Below are positions 34,658 through 42,366 of a stretch of 64,000 nt of DNA, piece by piece. Position 1 is the stretch's first letter, and each line of letters begins with the position of its first letter. The notes under the pieces were generated by a model that had not been told where the DNA came from, did no database searches, and saw only the letters and a program-made list of their open reading frames with translations. The stretch lies in the NCBI GenBank assembly GCA_030532515.1, contig JAUNKY010000004.1, forward strand, positions 1 to 64,000, read 5' to 3'. Source of the DNA: Actinomycetaceae bacterium (lineage in GTDB: Bacteria; Actinomycetota; Actinomycetes; Actinomycetales; Actinomycetaceae). A program made the position numbers and the translations under genes.

Positions 34658-35926
34658 TTACCGCTTCCCCATCCGCCTTGCCGCTGAAGAAGTATTCTGC
34701 ACCGGACGCGAACTGCGGAACGAACGCATCCGATCTAATGACTTACTTAGTGGACGCGCCTCAACTGCACTTTGCGAAATAGAGGCGAAAAGCGGCATCA
34801 ACAACACTGAAAGCGCGCCCCCAGCAACCAAAATAGATGCGGCACGCGGCCCCATCGCCCCAGCCTCAGTAGCCACGTGCGTAACGGCCACAATAATCGG
34901 CAGCGAAGTAGTCGCATAAAATGCAACAGTGAGACGATCTCGTGGCGAATACTGGTCGGCATCTACCGTGAAGTAAGTAGCGAAGAACACTGGTACAGCG
35001 CGCGCCACTAAAAGGCCGAAAACAACCAACGCCAAAGCCCAAGGAACTTCCAAAACGGCCGCTACATTGATAGACGCGCCAGAAGTGATGAAGAACAGCG
35101 GGATCAAGAAGCCAAAAGCTAACCCATCAAGTTTCTGTTCCAGCTCTTCTCGGCCAGTTGGCAAAATAGTGCGAATAATGAAGCCCGCTGCGAAAGCACC
35201 TAAGACAACATCCAAGTCGAATACATAGGCTAAGAGCACCAGCCCCACCATCAGCATTACGGTTAGACGAACCGTAGTTTGCGCAGTAGTTTCAGCTTTC
35301 AAATGGACAAATTTAACCAGGCGTAAACCGGCGTCGCGAGCTTTTACTGGAATAACCGCCATAGTTACGGAAACAGCCAGGAAAATCGCTAAAATCAACA
35401 CCGTTTCCCAAGGAGAGCGCACCGAAAGAAGCAGCGCCATGGCTACGATTGGTCCCAGCTCACCCAAAGTACCGTGGGCTAAAACATCCAAACCAACATT
35501 GCTTTTCATCAGCCCGCGCTCTTTAAGAATCGGAATCAAAGTCCCCAATGCAGTGGCAGAAAAAGCAATCGCTAACGCAAATGATTCAATATAACCAGTG
35601 ACTCCAGGAATGAACTGCACCAAAGTCAAGGCAATGATGAAAGTAGCAATCCACCCACCCAAAGCTGAGAGCCCGCGTTTACCGCGCATCTCTTCAACTT
35701 CAATCTCATAGCCGGCTAATAGAAAGAGGAAGGCTAGTCCCAGTTCGGTAAGTAGCTTAATAGAGTCCGATAGCTCAATGAATCCCAGTACATACGGGCC
35801 GGCCACCATTCCTAGCAGAACTAAAATAACTGTCTCAGGAATAATTCTTTTTGGAATAATATGTGCCAAAAGCGGGGCGAAAACGGCGATCACAGAGATT
35901 ACAAATAGTGAGCTAAATTCGGTCAT
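34658..35926 (-). CDS. Cation/proton antiporter (CPA2, KefB-like)
   Basis: 422 residues with about 12 membrane segments, starting FSSLFVISVIAVFAPLLAHIIPKRIIPETVILVLLGMVAGPYVLGF, typical of Na+/H+ exchanger-domain proteins of the CPA2 group. ALAIAFSATALGTLIPIL and GAFAAGFIIRTILP are membrane segments with the usual helix-breaking residues. There is no C-terminal TrkA-N domain, unlike KefB/KefC; the tail is about 40 basic residues. It would exchange Na+ or K+ for protons. Ion choice cannot be read. Single gene, followed by the palindromic repeats. Confidence 0.85.
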   Translation of the reverse strand: MTEFSSLFVISVIAVFAPLLAHIIPKRIIPETVILVLLGMVAGPYVLGFIELSDSIKLLTELGLAFLFLLAGYEIEVEEMRGKRGLSALGGWIATFIIALTLVQFIPGVTGYIESFALAIAFSATALGTLIPILKERGLMKSNVGLDVLAHGTLGELGPIVAMALLLSVRSPWETVLILAIFLAVSVTMAVIPVKARDAGLRLVKFVHLKAETTAQTTVRLTVMLMVGLVLLAYVFDLDVVLGAFAAGFIIRTILPTGREELEQKLDGLAFGFLIPLFFITSGASINVAAVLEVPWALALVVFGLLVARAVPVFFATYFTVDADQYSPRDRLTVAFYATTSLPIIVAVTHVATEAGAMGPRAASILVAGGALSVLLMPLFASISQSAVEARPLSKSLDRMRSFRSSRPVQNTSSAARRMGKR

Positions 35927-36037
35927 AGAGGGATATTCTTTCTGTGGTGAAGCCAGCTTACTCCCCCACTTTGGGTTGTCCTTTGACTTACCAAGCCTGA
36001 ATAACCGGATAAGTCCTTTAATAGCATAGGGTTTTTA

Positions 36038-36055
36038 GCGCAGCTTTTCCTGCGC
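36038..36055. terminator. Short hairpin after rlmC
   Basis: GCGCAG (36038-36043) and CTGCGC (36050-36055) with a 6-nt loop, between the rlmC stop and antiporter start. Weak terminator candidate. Confidence 0.3.
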
Positions 36056-36071
36056 AAACATACGCAGTGGC

Positions 36072-37229
36072 TTAATCCCTTACTAAAAGCACCATTACTT
36101 CCGTATGCGCAGTGCCGGGGAACATATCGAAAACCCGGGCGCGCAGCGGCTTAAAGTTCGTTAAAGCCTTTAGATCTTTCGCTAAAGACACGGGATTACA
36201 TGAAGAGTAGATCACCGCTTTTTGGGCACCGGTATTCAGCCACTGCGCCAGTTCCACACCAATTCCTCGGCGCGGTGGGTTAACCAGCACTAAATCTTTT
36301 GCGGACAGTTGCAATCCGCCCTCGGAAAGCGAAAAACTGGTGGCATCGGCAGCGTAAAAGTCCACGTTTTCCAACCCCGATGCCAAAGCACCACGTTTAG
36401 CGGCCTCAATCGCCGGCGCAGAAATCTCTACCCCGGTAACCTGCCGACACACCGGAGCCAAAAATAACGCAAAGCCACCCACCCCGCAGAACAAGTCCAC
36501 CGCGCGCTGCGGCTGTAAGACAGTGGCCCAACGCTGCGCCTGCTGGTACATGGCGTGCGCAATCAACGTATTCGTTTGGAAAAAAGACCTGGGTTGCAGC
36601 TGGATCCGCGTCTTCCCCAACGCAAACTCTAGATAGTCGCCAAACAGGGGCAGTTCTTCCTCACCCTCTGTGAGCGCCACATGCTGGGGCAAAATGTTGA
36701 CGCTCATCATCACCACTTGCGGAACTTCGCGGCGCATCTGCGCGGTAAAAGCCCGTAGCTTATTCACATGCCGATGTGACCGCAGCACCCAACGCACCAT
36801 AAACTGCCCCGCCGGATTCTCAGTCACCAACAGGTACTTGAGCTCCCCCGTTTTCTCAGCCACCCGGTAAGGGCTAATGCCAAGGCGGGAAATCCAACTT
36901 TTCAAAACCGGGAAAAGGGCGCGAAGCCGCGCCGAATAGAGGGGACAATCGCTTAAATCTTGTCCCGCAAAGTCGCGGTCTAAAATCCCCAGTTGTGGTC
37001 TTGCCGCAGTGCCACTAACCACCATTTTTGCCTTATTACGAAACCCAAACTGCGGTGACTGCTGGGTGGGGAGCCAAGCGGAAGCAGGAATTTCCGGCAG
37101 GAGTAACTTCACGGCTTGCGTCTTAGTTTCTACTTGCTGCGCGTATGGCACGTTGATTTCCGGGCATGAATGACACACCTGAGCCTCAAAATAGGCGCAG
37201 TTTAGTGAAGAAAATGCCGGTGAAGTCAT
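36072..37229 (-). CDS. rlmC: 23S rRNA m5U747 methyltransferase RlmC-like
   Basis: 385 residues of the TrmA/RlmC/RlmD family. The iron-sulfur cysteines are in CAYFEAQVCHSC at the N-terminus. FRNKAKMVVSGTAARPQLGILDR and LKYLLVTE match RlmC. The methyltransferase part has RSFFQTN, DLFCGVGGFALFLA, VLVNPPRRGIG, and the catalytic cysteine in YSSCNPVSLAKDL. I place the start at ATG 37229 (MTSPAFSSLN) rather than 37298, because the upstream 23 codons do not fit the family and a TACTAT -10 box lies six bases before this ATG. Confidence 0.85.
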   Translation of the reverse strand: MTSPAFSSLNCAYFEAQVCHSCPEINVPYAQQVETKTQAVKLLLPEIPASAWLPTQQSPQFGFRNKAKMVVSGTAARPQLGILDRDFAGQDLSDCPLYSARLRALFPVLKSWISRLGISPYRVAEKTGELKYLLVTENPAGQFMVRWVLRSHRHVNKLRAFTAQMRREVPQVVMMSVNILPQHVALTEGEEELPLFGDYLEFALGKTRIQLQPRSFFQTNTLIAHAMYQQAQRWATVLQPQRAVDLFCGVGGFALFLAPVCRQVTGVEISAPAIEAAKRGALASGLENVDFYAADATSFSLSEGGLQLSAKDLVLVNPPRRGIGVELAQWLNTGAQKAVIYSSCNPVSLAKDLKALTNFKPLRARVFDMFPGTAHTEVMVLLVRD

Positions 37230-37250
37230 AAAAGGATAGTAGCAATCTGA

Positions 37251-37280
37251 TTGGCAAAATCCTAATGAATCCGTTAAACT
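37251..37280 (+). promoter_or_regulatory. Promoter of tRNA-Pro
   Basis: TTGGCA (37251-37256) and TAAACT (37275-37280) with an 18-base spacer, 24 bases before the tRNA. Confidence 0.55.
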
Positions 37281-37304
37281 GAAACAGTTGCAAAACAATC
37301 AATA

Positions 37305-37378
<74 letters not shown>

Positions 37379-37394
37379 CAAAACTAAACAAGCT

Positions 37395-37427
37395 AAGTCA
37401 GATTTTCTTAAAGTCTGACTTTTCTTT
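37395..37427 (+). terminator. Terminator of tRNA-Pro
   Basis: AAGTCAGA (37395-37402) pairs with TCTGACTT (37414-37421), followed by TTCTTT. A typical intrinsic terminator with U-rich tail. Confidence 0.7.
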
Positions 37428-37447
37428 ACGTCCGAAAAGGGTATCTT

Positions 37448-38380
37448 ATGAACCGTCGCGGCCTGGCGATTTCACTGCTTTCTTCGTTCACGTTTGCGAT
37501 TTTCACATTCGTGGCGGCCGCTTTGGCTCCGCTCACCGGTTTACAAATCTGGGGTTGGCGTCTGTTGCTAACTATCCCGGGCATTTTGCTGGCCATGCTG
37601 TTGGTGAAGCGTTTCTATTGGTTTACCGACGAATACCGGCGGATTAAAGCTAACCCGCGGTTGCTGTTAGTTTACTTATTCACTGGCCCCATGTTGGGCG
37701 TGCAAATGTGGCTGTTTGGCTGGGCCCCACAAAATGGTTATACGCTGGAAGTTTCCCTGGGGTATTTCCTGCTCCCCCTGGTGATGGTGCTGATTGGGCG
37801 TTTCCTTTTCAATGAGAAAATGTCGTTTTTAGCTTGGGTTTCTACGGCGGTAGCCTTCGTAGCCGTCGCGTTTGAAACCTACCGTACCGGAGCAATTGGC
37901 TGGGTAGTGATTCTGGTGGCAGTTGGCTATCCGGCATATTTCGTGCTACGGCGGCTGACGAAAACGGATGGCGTGGGGGCGCTTACCTGGGAGTTGGTTT
38001 TCGCGTTGCCGTTTGCTTTCTATTACGCGTTTGCCGAGGGCGGTCTGGCGAATGCCTTTTCGTCGATTAAAACTACTTCCCTACTGTTGGCTTTAGGCGC
38101 GCTTTCTATTATTGGCCTGATTACCTATGTGTTGGCAGCGAAACTTTTGCCGTATGTGATTTTTGGGTTGCTCTCTTATTTGGAACCGGCTTTAGTTACT
38201 TTAGCTGCGGTTTTGATTGGTGAGCGGATTACTCCAGAGCAGTTCCCCACCTATTTGGGGATCTGGCTGGCCGTGGCGATTATGGCTTTGGATGCGGTGC
38301 TGGCAGTGGTGGCTAAACGCCGTCACGCGATTGGGCCGGTGCGTCCGTGGCGTCGTAAGCGCGGTAATGCTGAGGCTTAA
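37448..38380 (+). CDS. rarD: EamA/RarD-family transporter
   Basis: 310 residues with about ten membrane segments. MNRRGLAISLLSSFTFAIFTFVAAALAPLTGLQIWGWRLLLTIP and LLVYLFTGPMLGVQMWLFGWAPQNGYTLEVSLGYFLLPLVMVLIGRFLFNEKMSFLAWVS match RarD proteins: the phrase N-G-x-x-x-E-x-S-L-G-Y-F-x-x-P-L is the family mark. The substrate is unknown; E. coli RarD is annotated as chloramphenicol-sensitivity protein without firm proof. AAAAGGG precedes ATG 37448. Single gene after tRNA-Pro. Confidence 0.85.
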   Translation: MNRRGLAISLLSSFTFAIFTFVAAALAPLTGLQIWGWRLLLTIPGILLAMLLVKRFYWFTDEYRRIKANPRLLLVYLFTGPMLGVQMWLFGWAPQNGYTLEVSLGYFLLPLVMVLIGRFLFNEKMSFLAWVSTAVAFVAVAFETYRTGAIGWVVILVAVGYPAYFVLRRLTKTDGVGALTWELVFALPFAFYYAFAEGGLANAFSSIKTTSLLLALGALSIIGLITYVLAAKLLPYVIFGLLSYLEPALVTLAAVLIGERITPEQFPTYLGIWLAVAIMALDAVLAVVAKRRHAIGPVRPWRRKRGNAEA

Positions 38381-38536
38381 TAGTTTAAAGGCTGCCTGGT
38401 ATCCCGGTGGTCTATTTCTTAGTTGGTTTTCGTTACCTTAACTAGAGTTTCTGCGTAGGTTTTCACCTGCTTCTTTCTGAGATAACTAGGGCTTTTACCG
38501 CTGCTTGAACAGGTGTTGTACACCACCAAAAATTAC

Positions 38537-38548
38537 TTGCGTACGCAA
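38537..38548. promoter_or_regulatory. Palindromic operator candidate of marR
   Basis: TTGCGTACGCAA is a perfect 12-bp palindrome overlapping a possible -35 box (TTGCGT) whose -10 partner TAGATT is at 38561-38566. A second, weaker symmetric block (GGTGT..ACACC) lies about 25 bases upstream. Autorepression by the MarR protein is likely. Confidence 0.6.
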
Positions 38549-38572
38549 CTAAAGTTATTGTAGATTATTCCC

Positions 38573-39013
38573 ATGACCTCAACACACAACTGGGATGCTT
38601 GGAAAAAGTACATCCACACGGCCGCTAATATCCTGGCGGGCGCAGAAACTCAACTGCAAAAACTCTATAAGCTCACGCTTTCTGACTTCGACGTTTTAGT
38701 TACCCTCTACACCGCACCGGAACGCCAGCTTTCAATGAAATCACTGAAAGCTAACGTGCTGGTAACTACTTCGGGACTTTCCCGCGCAGTTACGCGTATG
38801 GAAGAACGTGGTTGGGTAACTAAGCACACTGATGAAAACGATAAGCGCGCAGTAATTTTGAAACTCTCCGCTGCGGGCGCCGCGGCGTTTGAAGAAATTG
38901 GCCCGGTTCACCGCGCCTACGTGCGAAATATTTTCTTCGACGCACTATCTGCGAAAGATCAGGAAGCTCTAGGCGTTGCCCTAACGCATTTACAAGATCA
39001 CCTGGATCGTTAG
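38573..39013 (+). CDS. MarR-family transcriptional regulator
   Basis: 146 residues. A MarR winged helix: LTLSDFDVLVTLYTAPERQLSMKSLKANVLVTTSGLSRAVTRMEERGWVTKHTDENDKRAVILKLSAAGAAAFEE, with the DNA-binding helix TSGLSRAVTRMEERG and the beta-wing DENDKRA. It lies 49 bases before the flavin monooxygenase locus and probably controls it and itself, responding to a small molecule or oxidant. ATG 38573 is six bases after the -10 box TAGATT, so the message may be leaderless. Confidence 0.88.
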   Translation: MTSTHNWDAWKKYIHTAANILAGAETQLQKLYKLTLSDFDVLVTLYTAPERQLSMKSLKANVLVTTSGLSRAVTRMEERGWVTKHTDENDKRAVILKLSAAGAAAFEEIGPVHRAYVRNIFFDALSAKDQEALGVALTHLQDHLDR

Positions 39014-39062
39014 TCTTCCTTTAACTGGTCCCGGTAGGCTAAGAGAAAAGTGAGTCACTCCC

Positions 39063-40238
39063 ATGCAAATTGGCGTTTTCTCAGTATCTGATATCACTCC
39101 AGATCCCACTACGGGGCGGGTGCCAACCGAACAGGAACGGATTCGCGCAGTAGTTGAATTTGCACAAACCGCAGAGACAGCTGGTTTGGACGTTTTTGGT
39201 TTAGGCGAGCACCACAATCCGCCGTTCTTTTCCTCTTCACCTACGACGACCTTGGCTTATATCGGTGCTTTAACGAAGCGGATCAAACTTACGACTGCCA
39301 CAACGTTAATCACTACCAATGATCCAGTGAAGGTAGCAGAAGACTACGCGATGCTGCAGCATCTAACTAAAGGGCGCAATGACCTGACTTTAGGTAGAGG
39401 CAATACGGGACCGGTTTACCCGTGGTTTGGGCAGGATATTCGCGAAGGCATTAACCTGACTATCGAAAACTATGATTTACTGCGTCGCTTGTGGAATGAA
39501 GATGTGGTGAACTGGCAGGGGCGTTTCCGCACTCCCCTACAGTCATTTACGTCTACGCCGCGTCCGCTTGATGGGGTGGCTCCCTTCGTTTGGCATGGTT
39601 CGATTCGCTCCCCCCAGGTGGCGGAACAGGCAGCCTACTATGGGGATGGTTTCTTCCATAACAACGTGTTCTGGCCTGAACGACATACGCAGCAGATGAT
39701 TTCGCTTTACCGCCAGCGTTTCGCGCACTATGGGCATGGCCGGGAAGATCAGGCGATTGTGGGCATTGGTGGCCAGATTTTTATGGCCGCCAATGAACGT
39801 AAAGCAATTGAGTTCTACCGCCCGTATTTCGATAATGCGCCAGTCTACGGCCATGGCGCGCCACTGGAAGACTTCATGGCCTCTACTCCACTTACCGTGG
39901 GGACAGTCCAGCAGGTAATTGACCGTTATGGGCAATATCCCCAAAAGTATGGGAACATTCAGCGTCTCATGTTTTAGATTGACCACGGCGGCCTGCCTAC
40001 TGAGGTAGTGAAGGAACAAATCCACCTGCTGGGTGAAGAAGTGGCCCCAGTTTTGCGAGAAATCTATGATTCACACCGCGCCGCTGATGTTCCTGATGCG
40101 CCTACACATGCCAGTTTAGTAGCTGCTCGTGATGCCGCTTTAGCTAAGGCAGAGCATGGTCCTTGGCAGGACGCCTATCGATTTGAAACGGGCGATAACT
40201 GGACCGGACTTCGCGCTGAAGACCGTGCTGAAGACTAA
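39063..40238 (+). pseudogene. Luciferase-like flavin monooxygenase (CE1758-type), interrupted by an in-frame amber codon
   Basis: The first 304 residues are a complete luciferase-like monooxygenase core: GLGEHHNPPFFSSSPTTTLAYIGALTKRIKLTTATTLITTNDPVKVAEDYAMLQHLTKGRNDLTLGRGNTGPVYPWFGQDIREG, and VWHGSIRSPQVAEQAAYYGDGFFHNN. At 39975-39977 a TAG follows IQRLMF, and the same frame continues with IDHGGLPTEVVKEQIHLLGEEVAPVLREIYDSHR to 40238. Homologues continue through this point as QRQLFLVDHAGLP..VLEQI, so the TAG probably replaces a leucine codon (one base from TTG). The encoded protein would lack the C-terminal helix and tail. It pairs with the FMN reductase gene 17 bases on. It could be a recent pseudogene or still partly active; a sequencing error is possible. 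Confidence 0.8.
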
Positions 40239-40255
40239 GAACGGATGATAGATAC

Positions 40256-41062
40256 ATGGCGTTGAAAGTAGTTGCCGTATCCGCTGGACTATCAGTTCCT
40301 TCATCAACGCGGTTACTCACCGACCGTTTGATAGAAGCCACTAAAACGGCGGCGGAGACTGCCGGTGTAGAGCTTGAGTTTTCTGTCATCGAGCTGCGCG
40401 AACTGGCTTTAGATCTCTCTCATTCACTGCTTACCGGTATGCCGGTTGAGCGGGTTGAGGCCGCCTTAGATCAGTTGGAAGCGGCAGCTGGTTTAATCGC
40501 GGTGACACCGATTTTTGCGGGGTCTTACGCGGGGCTGTTCAAAACCTTCTTTGACCTGGTGGGGACGGAACGTTTAGCCGGTACTCCGGTGGTGCTTGCA
40601 GCTACCGGCGGGTCGGCGCGACATTCTTTAGCAATCGAATATGCATTGCGTCCGCTGTTTACTGCAGTGCGGGCCGCCAGCGTACCTACGGGAGTATACG
40701 CAGCGACCGACGATTTTGGCGGTTCGGGACAGGCTGGTTTAGAAGCGGCTGGTTCAGGTTTACATACCCGAATTGAGCGCGCCGGCGCCGAGCTGGTGTT
40801 CGCGGTGCAGGCAAATCAAGCGGATCAGGCCTTGGCACAGCGCCACCGGTGGGTGTCGTTTTCCGAAGCAGCAGCTGCGCAAAGTACCGCAGACGCTCTG
40901 GGGCAAGCAAAGCACGCGTTGGGGCAGCCTAGTAACGCTGTGGGGCAGCCGGGTCAAGGCGCCGCAGCCACCTTGCTGAAATCTGACGGTACTAAAGGCC
41001 GGCTACGCCCGGATTTAGAAGATTTCGTGTCGATGACAGAGATTTTCAAACCCGGCAGTTAA
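40256..41062 (+). CDS. NADPH-dependent FMN reductase (CE1759-type)
   Basis: 268 residues. The flavodoxin-like reductase fold shows VVAVSAGLSVPSSTRLLTDRLIEAT (phosphate loop), LIAVTPIFAGSYAGLFKTFFDLV and VVLAATGGSARHSLAIEYALRPLFTAVRA. It would supply reduced FMN to the monooxygenase encoded just upstream, the usual two-component pair in actinobacteria. Residues 214-234 are three heptapeptide repeats (A-L/V-G-Q-x-x-x) from a 21-base DNA repeat, an insertion near the C-terminus not needed for the fold. Intact although its partner gene is broken. Confidence 0.87.
   Translation: MALKVVAVSAGLSVPSSTRLLTDRLIEATKTAAETAGVELEFSVIELRELALDLSHSLLTGMPVERVEAALDQLEAAAGLIAVTPIFAGSYAGLFKTFFDLVGTERLAGTPVVLAATGGSARHSLAIEYALRPLFTAVRAASVPTGVYAATDDFGGSGQAGLEAAGSGLHTRIERAGAELVFAVQANQADQALAQRHRWVSFSEAAAAQSTADALGQAKHALGQPSNAVGQPGQGAAATLLKSDGTKGRLRPDLEDFVSMTEIFKPGS
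40895..40957 (+). repeat. 21-bp minisatellite, three copies, inside the FMN reductase gene
   Basis: Three in-frame 21-base units encode ALGQAKH, ALGQPSN and AVGQPGQ. The central GGGGCA is constant. Confidence 0.75.
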
Positions 41063-41127
41063 TTCTGCACCCGGCAGCTAGTTCTGCGCCGCGTTGTCTT
41101 GGGGCGCCCGGCAGTTAGTTATGCTGC
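41051..41127 (+). repeat. Direct repeats at the FMN reductase 3' end
   Basis: CCCGGCAGTTAATTCTGC (41051-41068) covers the stop codon. CCCGGCAGCTAGTTCTGC is at 41070-41087 and a third copy, CCCGGCAGTTAGTTATG.., starts at 41107. Confidence 0.7.
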
Positions 41128-41193
41128 GGACCGTCTTGGCGCCGCCTGGCAAGTTTTCAACCAGCGCGATTTTGGCGAAATAATAGTTCCGCT

Positions 41194-41243
41194 GGCGTCC
41201 TCGGGAAAACTCTCAGCAACCCGGTCTCTTTCCCGAGGGCGCC
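41194..41243. terminator. Strong hairpin between convergent FMN reductase and trhO
   Basis: GGCGTCCTCGGGAAA (41194-41208) pairs with TTTCCCGAGGGCGCC (41229-41243); 14 Watson-Crick pairs plus one G-U. Contains one octamer CGAGGGCG. Confidence 0.75.
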
Positions 41244-41263
41244 TTCCCAACCTGAAACTAAAA

Positions 41264-41360
41264 GAAATACGTATATTACCCGCAGATAATATACGTATTT
41301 CTCTTAAAACTAAGCTAATGCTGTGCGAACTACGTATATTCCCAGGCAGGCATATACGTA
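41264..41360. repeat. Two adjacent TACGTATAT palindromes
   Basis: GAAATACGTATATTA (41264-41278) and TAATATACGTATTTC (41287-41301) are a perfect 15-bp inverted repeat with an 8-base loop. A second pair, TACGTATAT (41331-41339) and ATATACGTA (41352-41360), repeats the core. They fill the gap before the trhO stop. Confidence 0.8.
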
Positions 41361-41368
41361 CTTCAATC

Positions 41369-42268
41369 TCAGACTAAAGCTGCTGCGTGTTCTGGACAAG
41401 ACACAGTTTCGCACTCTTCACAGCAAAGCAGACGCTTACGGCAGGCCAAGTCAGTACAGTTAGCCAGGCGAGCAGTTGGTTTGCCACAGGAGTCACAGGT
41501 GGACAGCACCTTAGCACCCGGAGCGAAATCCATAGATTCACGCCCGTCAAAGATCGCCAAAGAGCCTTCCCAGTAGCCGTCGTTACCGTAAGCTTCACCG
41601 TAGCGCACAATGCCACCATCAATCTGGTAGATCTCGTTGAAGCCGCGCTTCTTCATCATGGCTGAGAGCAATTCGCAGCGAATCCCACCGGTGCAGTAGG
41701 TAACCACCGGCTTATCTTTAATATCGTCGTACTTACCGGATTCAATTTCTTTAATGAAATCGTGTGAGGTAGTGACATCTGGAATAATCGCGTTCTTGAA
41801 GCGGCCGATGCGAGCTTCCCACGCGTTGCGACCATCAAAGAAAACTACTTCGTCGCCCTTTTCTTCCAAAAGCTTATGCAGTTCAGCAGGCTTAAGGTGG
41901 ACGCCGCCGTCTACCACACCGTGTTCGTCAACCGTAACGTCATCGGGAGCGCCAAAGGAAACAATCTCATCACGGACTTTAACCGATAAACGTGGGAAGT
42001 CCAGGCTGTAACCGTTTTCGTCCAGGCCGGTGCCTTCACTCCACTTGAAGTCAATGTCACGGAACGCGGGGTATTCGCGGGTCTTCTTCCGGTACTTCTT
42101 AATCGCTTCCAAGTCACCGCCAACCGTGCCGTTCAGACCGTGCTTTGAAACCAGAATACGTCCGCGAAGTCCCAGGCTTTCACACAGGTCGCGCTGCCAG
42201 AGGCGGATAGCTTCAGGATCTGGAATGGGGGCAAAGGCGTAGTAGAGCAACACCTTAGGAATAGCCAT
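41369..42268 (-). CDS. trhO: tRNA uridine 5-oxyacetic acid hydroxylase TrhO (rhodanese family)
   Basis: 299 residues. The N-terminal domain [47 protein letters not shown] and the rhodanese domain with [36 protein letters not shown] are characteristic of TrhO (YceA). The rhodanese loop cysteine is in CTGGIRC. A cysteine-rich C-terminus ([11 protein letters not shown]...CCEEC) looks zinc-binding. TrhO hydroxylates U34 of certain tRNAs using oxygen and prephenate-derived chemistry in the known pathway. GAGGAG before ATG 42268. Confidence 0.9.
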   Translation of the reverse strand: MAIPKVLLYYAFAPIPDPEAIRLWQRDLCESLGLRGRILVSKHGLNGTVGGDLEAIKKYRKKTREYPAFRDIDFKWSEGTGLDENGYSLDFPRLSVKVRDEIVSFGAPDDVTVDEHGVVDGGVHLKPAELHKLLEEKGDEVVFFDGRNAWEARIGRFKNAIIPDVTTSHDFIKEIESGKYDDIKDKPVVTYCTGGIRCELLSAMMKKRGFNEIYQIDGGIVRYGEAYGNDGYWEGSLAIFDGRESMDFAPGAKVLSTCDSCGKPTARLANCTDLACRKRLLCCEECETVSCPEHAAALV

Positions 42269-42313
42269 TGAGCTCTCCTCAAAATAAATAGGTTTTTTCT
42301 TATGCTACGTAAT

Positions 42314-42363
42314 AGTTTAGCCGTTTGTACCTCTTTTAGCGACTAGGTACAAACGGCTAAACT
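42314..42363. terminator. Perfect 19-bp hairpin between cmk-der and trhO
   Basis: AGTTTAGCCGTTTGTACCT (42314-42332) pairs completely with 42345-42363 around a 12-base loop. No U-tract follows on either strand. It lies just downstream of the cmk-der stop and before trhO. Confidence 0.7.
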
Positions 42364-42366
42364 TAA

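Noticed and set aside
40008..40238. Independent 76-codon gene after the monooxygenase
   Set aside because: It is in the same frame as the upstream gene and matches the family's C-terminus; the TAG at 39975 splits one gene.
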